From assembly GCA_023659985.1 (NCBI GenBank), contig JAGXOH010000028.1:1-8926 (forward strand): a stretch of 8,926 bases of DNA, written 5' to 3'. The DNA is from Candidatus Falkowbacteria bacterium LH_S3. Lineage in GTDB: Bacteria; Patescibacteriota; Patescibacteriia; Patescibacteriales; JAGXOH01. Below the pieces are notes generated by a model. The model did not search any database. It was not told the origin of the DNA and worked only from the letters and a program-made list of their open reading frames with translations. Position 1 is the stretch's first letter. Every line of letters starts with the position of its first letter. A program made the translations under genes and the position numbers. Below, piece by piece: positions 6,201-8,926 of this stretch.

Positions 6201-8926
6201 AGAATCCCAGCCTGTGCCTCCGTATTGGGTTCCAATCTTATCTCCTTGCCAAAGGCCAGAAATAATGGTGCCTCCTAAAGAAAGATTATTACTGATGGTG
6301 GTGGTTCCTATAACATGCAAAGAGGTATCAGGAGAAGAGGTGCCGATGCCAACATCGCCTTCATTGCCTATGGTTAATAAATCTCCTGCTGTGCTGCTTG
6401 AAACATTGAATATATCGCCTGCACTCGGTTGCTGGATGTCTAATGTTGAACCTGGACTAGTAGTCCCGATGCCGACCTTGCCGCTGTCTTTGATGACAAA
6501 AGCAGGGGTACTTTCATCTTTGAACTCAACAATGTTACCTGTGCCTGACTGAGTAACACTCAAGGCAGTGGTGGTAGCAGTAGTATCCACATCTAAAAAG
6601 CCAGCATAGATTCCTCCTCCACCAGTGGTATTGAGCTCAGGAGGTGTTCCAGAGGTAGAAGTAGCTCCAGTATCGGTATAAGAAGTTGTTTCTCCACCTG
6701 AGACACTATAATATACATTCTCCCCTCCTGAAGAAGTTCCCCGATAGATTCTATAATCGGTAGCTCCAATGATTTTATCCCAGCTTAAATCAACCTTATT
6801 AGTATTAGTTCTGGCATTATTGTTAGCTGGAGAATCACCTTGAGTTCCAAAAGTAGTGGTGGTAGCAGTATCAGCATAGGTAGTGGTAGCTCCAACACCA
6901 AGGTAATACCAAGAACTGGTGCTATTAGTATCTTGACGATAAAGAACATATCCTGAGGCTCCTGAAACAGAATTCCAACTAATATCATTATCAGGGGGAT
7001 CAGCCCCTTCGGTAGTGGTGGCAACAGTAGAAGCAGTGCTGGTTCCATTATCAGTATAAACTGCTACCTTATAGCTATAATAAGTGGTGCCAGTAGCATT
7101 AACAGTTAAACTTGGAGTTGAAGGAGAAGAAAGAGGATCTAAATCAATACTTTCCTCATTGGAAGGAGAAGTTTCTCCATTATCATTTATTGCTGTCACC
7201 TTATAATAATAGGTGGAATTGGCACCAGAGAGATCACCACCAGTATTGGCAGTGGTGGGAGTATCTAAAGTGGAAGCTGAAAGTTTATTGGTATAAATAT
7301 TTCCTTCTATACTAAGATTAGAGGAGATTCTACCTTTTCCTCGAACATCCAATTTATAGGCAGGAGAGGCTGCTCCAATGCCAACATTGCCGTTTGTATC
7401 TACACTGAGCCCTTCATTTCCTCCATCCCCTGAAATCCAATTACCATTGGTATTTATTATCCCCCTGAAGGTAGAAGTGCCACTAATATCTGCCCCGCCA
7501 CTCACAGATAACTTGCTCCCCGGACTGGTGGTCCCGATACCTAAGTTGCCGGCTATCGAGCTATCCCCAGTTCCTCCTATTGTCAGAACACCATCTGCAA
7601 GAAGATTTCCAGATGTGTTGATATTTCCTCCTTGGACATCTAATTTTTCTGCTGGACTAGTGGTCCCGATGCCAACTCCCGTTGTAGTATTACCTGTTCC
7701 ATCTCCTTTTCCATAAATAGATAATACGTTTTCATATCCAGTTCGGAAAACATAAGCATTTGAACTTGTTGAGGAAGTGGCAAAAGGCATATTCATTGCC
7801 GTAATGAAGCCGCCGTCTTTCGGGAAAATAAGTCCTCCGTCCAAATTAAGCGAACCTCCTACCTGAATCTGATTGGATGAATTTACTTTGGCAACATTCA
7901 CTGCTCCGGCTCCAGTAGAATCTTTTCCTGAAAGCCAACCATCGTTAGTTAATGTTAACAAAGTGTCTGGTGAAGTCGTCCCAATGCCGACATTACCATT
8001 CATTATCCCTAACCTTCCTGATTCATCAACACTCATATCAACATAATTGGAAGCATCATAACTTAATCTTATCTTATTGTCTGTTCCATATACATCTAAC
8101 TTTGCTTCTGGACTCGTGGTCCCTATGCCAACATTGCCACCTAACAGCCAGGAATCACCAGAAGCAGTTAGCTTGTTAACATAAGCAGTAGTTACTGATG
8201 GAACTGAACCAGTTCCATCAGGATTACTTGAAGTAGCATAAATATAAGAAGAAGCATCATCAGTGAAATAATGATCTTGACTTTCTGAAGTGGTAGAAGC
8301 ATAAACTCTAAAAGATGAAGCACCTGTTGGAGCAGTCCAGGATACCTCACAGGCATCACCTCCAGTGTTAGTGTCACAAGAGACCTCTGATGAGCCAATA
8401 GTTGTTCCCACTTCATCAGAAGCAACTACCTTGAAAAAATAGACATCTGAATCCAAGGTTCCACCCGTAGTAGTAGCTGCTGAAATATTAGTTGACACTT
8501 CCATTTCTGTAGCAAGATTGTTTCCTGAAGCCAAAGTGAACTTTTGCTGTGGTTCTGTTGTGCCGATGCCGACGTTGCCGTCGTTGTCAACATACACTCC
8601 TTCGTCCCCACCATCTCCGCTAAGCCAATTCCCATTCAGAATTACATTGCCATTCTTCATTATCATGCCCAAACCATAGATGCTGAATATATCAGTACCA
8701 GCGTGAACAGCTGTAAGGTTGTTTGTTGCTGCCCAGTATATTCCTGAATTTGTAGAATCAGACGGTGCAAGGCTGGGAGCACTCGTGCTTCCGGCAGGTA
8801 ACAATACCTGCCCACTTCCAATTTCAAGCTTCCCTTCTGGACTCGTCGTCCCAATGCCAACATTCCCGCTCTTAGTTATTCTCGTTCTCTCAGTTAAATC
8901 TCCTTCATTTCTTGTGTAAAATCTTA
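3267..8926 (-). CDS. Giant mosaic surface fibre protein with GNVGIGTTSP repeats, 5'-truncated by the window
   Basis: About 1,885 residues are visible; numbers here count from the first full codon at 8924. The frame is open to the edge: upstream of the TTG at 8804 it reads FYTRNEGDLTERTRITKSG and then another GNVGIGTTSP copy, so 8804 is not the start. Order of parts: twelve GNVGIGTT-type motifs over residues ~20-1260; FN3-like segments at ~136-247, ~542-769 (two) and ~1083-1195; a phage-tail-fibre-like stretch at ~879-1062 (GGTGTSTATGARANLGLG); a DITERYP domain at ~1277-1435 (PVALSGRVLVKVSTENGPI, GVAMKATEPGRVIGVALE); a helical segment with KELCLEGENNEKTC at ~1462-1532; an N/S/G-rich linker; a PKD domain (WDFGDG) at ~1589-1660; a four-cysteine GGYWY motif at ~1667-1700; a cadherin-like Ig domain (SDPDNDNLTY) at ~1712-1799; and a DUF5011-like domain (YTVSDSAGN) at ~1800-1885. 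There is no C-terminal anchor, LPXTG motif or S74 chaperone. An extracellular attachment role is inferred. Any signal peptide lies outside the window. Confidence 0.88.
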   Translation of the reverse strand, partial: RFYTRNEGDLTERTRITKSGNVGIGTTSPEGKLEIGSGQVLLPAGSTSAPSLAPSDSTNSGIYWAATNNLTAVHAGTDIFSIYGLGMIMKNGNVILNGNWLSGDGGDEGVYVDNDGNVGIGTTEPQQKFTLASGNNLATEMEVSTNISAATTTGGTLDSDVYFFKVVASDEVGTTIGSSEVSCDTNTGGDACEVSWTAPTGASSFRVYASTTSESQDHYFTDDASSYIYATSSNPDGTGSVPSVTTAYVNKLTASGDSWLLGGNVGIGTTSPEAKLDVYGTDNKIRLSYDASNYVDMSVDESGRLGIMNGNVGIGTTSPDTLLTLTNDGWLSGKDSTGAGAVNVAKVNSSNQIQVGGSLNLDGGLIFPKDGGFITAMNMPFATSSTSSNAYVFRTGYENVLSIYGKGDGTGNTTTGVGIGTTSPAEKLDVQGGNINTSGNLLADGVLTIGGTGDSSIAGNLGIGTTSPGSKLSVSGGADISGTSTFRGIINTNGNWISGDGGNEGLSVDTNGNVGIGAASPAYKLDVRGKGRISSNLSIEGNIYTNKLSASTLDTPTTANTGGDLSGANSTYYYKVTAINDNGETSPSNEESIDLDPLSSPSTPSLTVNATGTTYYSYKVAVYTDNGTSTASTVATTTEGADPPDNDISWNSVSGASGYVLYRQDTNSTSSWYYLGVGATTTYADTATTTTFGTQGDSPANNNARTNTNKVDLSWDKIIGATDYRIYRGTSSGGENVYYSVSGGETTSYTDTGATSTSGTPPELNTTGGGGIYAGFLDVDTTATTTALSVTQSGTGNIVEFKDESTPAFVIKDSGKVGIGTTSPGSTLDIQQPSAGDIFNVSSSTAGDLLTIGNEGDVGIGTSSPDTSLHVIGTTTISNNLSLGGTIISGLWQGDKIGTQYGGTGWDSSSATGTAFVSGGSWLATSTLSDTYISDSLSIDSTGSIDKGALENAGTLGFDWDITEGGTGTSTATGARANLGLGTMALLPDTGSTTIDTLGTIGTGTWQGTVIDISDYTNLVGGTNITLSGDSLDVDDAFLLNTGDTATGDYTFDTDTFHIDSTNHRVGIGTTKPQQKFTLASGNNLATEMEVSTNVSAATTTGGTLDSDVYFFKVVASDEVGTTIGSSEVSCDTNTGGDACEVSWTAPTGASSFRVYASTTSEGQDHYFTDDASSYIYATSSNPDGTGSVPSVTTAYVNKLTASGDSWLLGGNVGIGTTTPEAKLDIQQPSAGNIFNVSSSTAGDLVTITNAGNVGIGTTSPPELLTVGAAGDATSTYVIAAHGSIKASGSIDPDTGSDITERYPINPKCGNNNNCPKEGDLVSVKDNEIIQKTSVSYDSKLIGAISSNPAITMGGGLNASTSQPVALSGRVLVKVSTENGPIEIGDLLTSASSTPGVAMKATEPGRVIGVALESYESEEVDKMLISINPHWAIGSLDSKGLLKFAEDSSIGIFASSSASSSAPHEEASTEASVLNQFTLVIKNSLQKLGLSIEKGVAKIKELVVGKITTKELCLEGENNEKTCIDKNQLKRLLEKSDSVSNNNSSDNNNSSEEAGSGGGSGSDTEGAGNDGGSGNDTAPTPSVNFLNTSYVGTVGTTTNFEVETSNFSINTLTFNWDFGDGATTTTQTPQTSHTYNATSTYTVGVEVSSASSTATDSVSVEIVAPSSASGPSCDGEHLSSCESETNCKDVGGYWYSATEQSNSQCHLQPQNQSPVVQDINATTSASTSVSITLRGSDPDNDNLTYKVSMVPSNGTSSGIAPNLSYQPKPGFTGTDNFNYVASDGQATSSPAKVEITVTQSEDTTLPTITLNGSSTITLEVDDSYDEPGAEATDNKDGDLTDLIEITNDNIDTSVTGEYTITYTVSDSAGNTARVERTVVVEEVSS
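5191..5255 (-). repeat. 65-bp intragenic repeat (QQPSAG..FNVSSSTAGDL), downstream copy
   Basis: It aligns without gaps to 6379-6443 with about four mismatches. It encodes DIQQPSAGNIFNVSSSTAGDL and adjoins the 476-bp duplication, showing that modules of different size have been shuffled. Confidence 0.85.
5251..5726 (-). repeat. 476-bp intragenic duplication, downstream copy
   Basis: It aligns without gaps to 8095-8570 (constant offset 2844). I count about 15 mismatches by eye, roughly 97% identity, and 5439-5641 is identical for 203 bases. It encodes an FN3-like segment (DSDVYFFKVVASDEVG to YIYATSSNPDG) framed by GNVGIGTT motifs. Differences cluster at the two ends. Confidence 0.92.
6379..6443 (-). 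repeat. 65-bp intragenic repeat, upstream copy
   Basis: This is the partner of 5191-5255, encoding DIQQPSAGDIFNVSSSTAGDL. Here it follows GSTL after a GKVGIGTTSP motif, whereas the other copy follows EAKL, so the junction differs. Confidence 0.85.
8095..8570 (-). repeat. 476-bp intragenic duplication, upstream copy
   Basis: This is the partner of 5251-5726. Protein differences are few: STNIS here against STNVS, TSESQD against TSEGQD, GTTEPQQK against GTTKPQQK, and GTTSPEAK against GTTTPEAK. The copied unit starts and ends at GNVGIGTT motifs, so the motif DNA may be the site of exchange. Confidence 0.92.

Larger units (their letters stand above)
5142..8867 (-). repeat. Array of twelve GNVGIGTTSP-type motifs in the fibre gene
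   Basis: The ten-residue motif is encoded at 8838-8867, 8550-8579, 8109-8138, 7968-7997, 7653-7682, 7521-7550, 7362-7391, 6453-6482, 6330-6359, 5706-5735, 5265-5294 and 5142-5171. Variants include GNLGIGTTSP (7521), GNVGIGAASP (7362), GDVGIGTSSP (6330) and HRVGIGTTKP (5706). Spacing is irregular, from about 120 to over 900 bp. Most copies are followed by a short beta-like stretch such as EAKLDV or GSKLSV. The motif is common in bacterial and phage fibre-like proteins. Confidence 0.92.

Noticed and set aside
5348..8425. Pair of nearly identical 77-codon minus-strand frames at 5348-5581 and 8192-8425
   Set aside because: They lie in another frame inside the two copies of the 476-bp duplication, so their similarity comes from the DNA repeat. 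Composition is unlike a real protein.
5149..8919. Plus-strand open frames with recurring VVPMPTLP-like peptides (for example 5149-5340, 6214-6552, 7378-7716, 8719-8919)
   Set aside because: They are the antisense of the GNVGIGTTSP codons in the fibre gene. The recurring peptide follows directly from the repeat DNA.

Overview
The window looks like accessory, cell-surface chromosome from a candidate-phyla-radiation (Patescibacteria/Parcubacteria-type) bacterium. This placement is an inference. It rests on the protein types: a GNVGIGTTSP-repeat fibre protein with a DITERYP-type domain, a 23S-rRNA-intervening-sequence four-helix-bundle protein, and a membrane-anchored triple-LamG protein. It also rests on intergenic DNA full of short tandem repeats and small hairpins. 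The standard bacterial code fits: TGA ends the four-helix-bundle gene. There are no rRNA, tRNA or CRISPR features.

Layout, read leftward because all three genes are on the minus strand. (1) 8926 to 3267 is a giant mosaic surface protein. Its 5' end lies beyond the right edge: the frame stays open to 8924, and the sequence upstream of the apparent TTG start at 8804 is another copy of its own repeat. Twelve GNVGIGTT modules alternate with fibronectin-III-like and phage-tail-fibre-like segments. After these come a DITERYP domain, a helical segment, a low-complexity linker, a PKD domain, a four-cysteine motif and two Ig-like domains. (2) Only 3 nt further on, 3263 to 2832 encodes a 143-aa four-helix-bundle (S23/IVP) protein, bracketed by a near-perfect 14-bp direct repeat. 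(3) A 261-bp gap (2571-2831) carries tandem repeats, a GC-rich hairpin and a candidate promoter. (4) 2570 to 477 encodes a 697-aa protein with one N-terminal membrane segment and three LamG domains. It ends at a strong hairpin-plus-U-tract terminator inside a 77-bp element with imperfect terminal inverted repeats. (5) 1 to 476 holds no gene but is dense in tandem repeats and hairpins, with a weak leftward promoter candidate near 155-183.

Taken together, the two large genes are probably cell-surface binding or attachment proteins. Both show internal duplication in which module edges are nearly identical. The clearest case is a 476-bp duplication in the fibre gene that includes 203 identical bases. 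This points to diversification by recombination or gene conversion. I see no complete, clearly new enzymatic system. The most unusual signals are this repeat-driven mosaicism, the repeat-bracketed four-helix-bundle gene and the recurrent 7-bp-period arrays in non-coding DNA.
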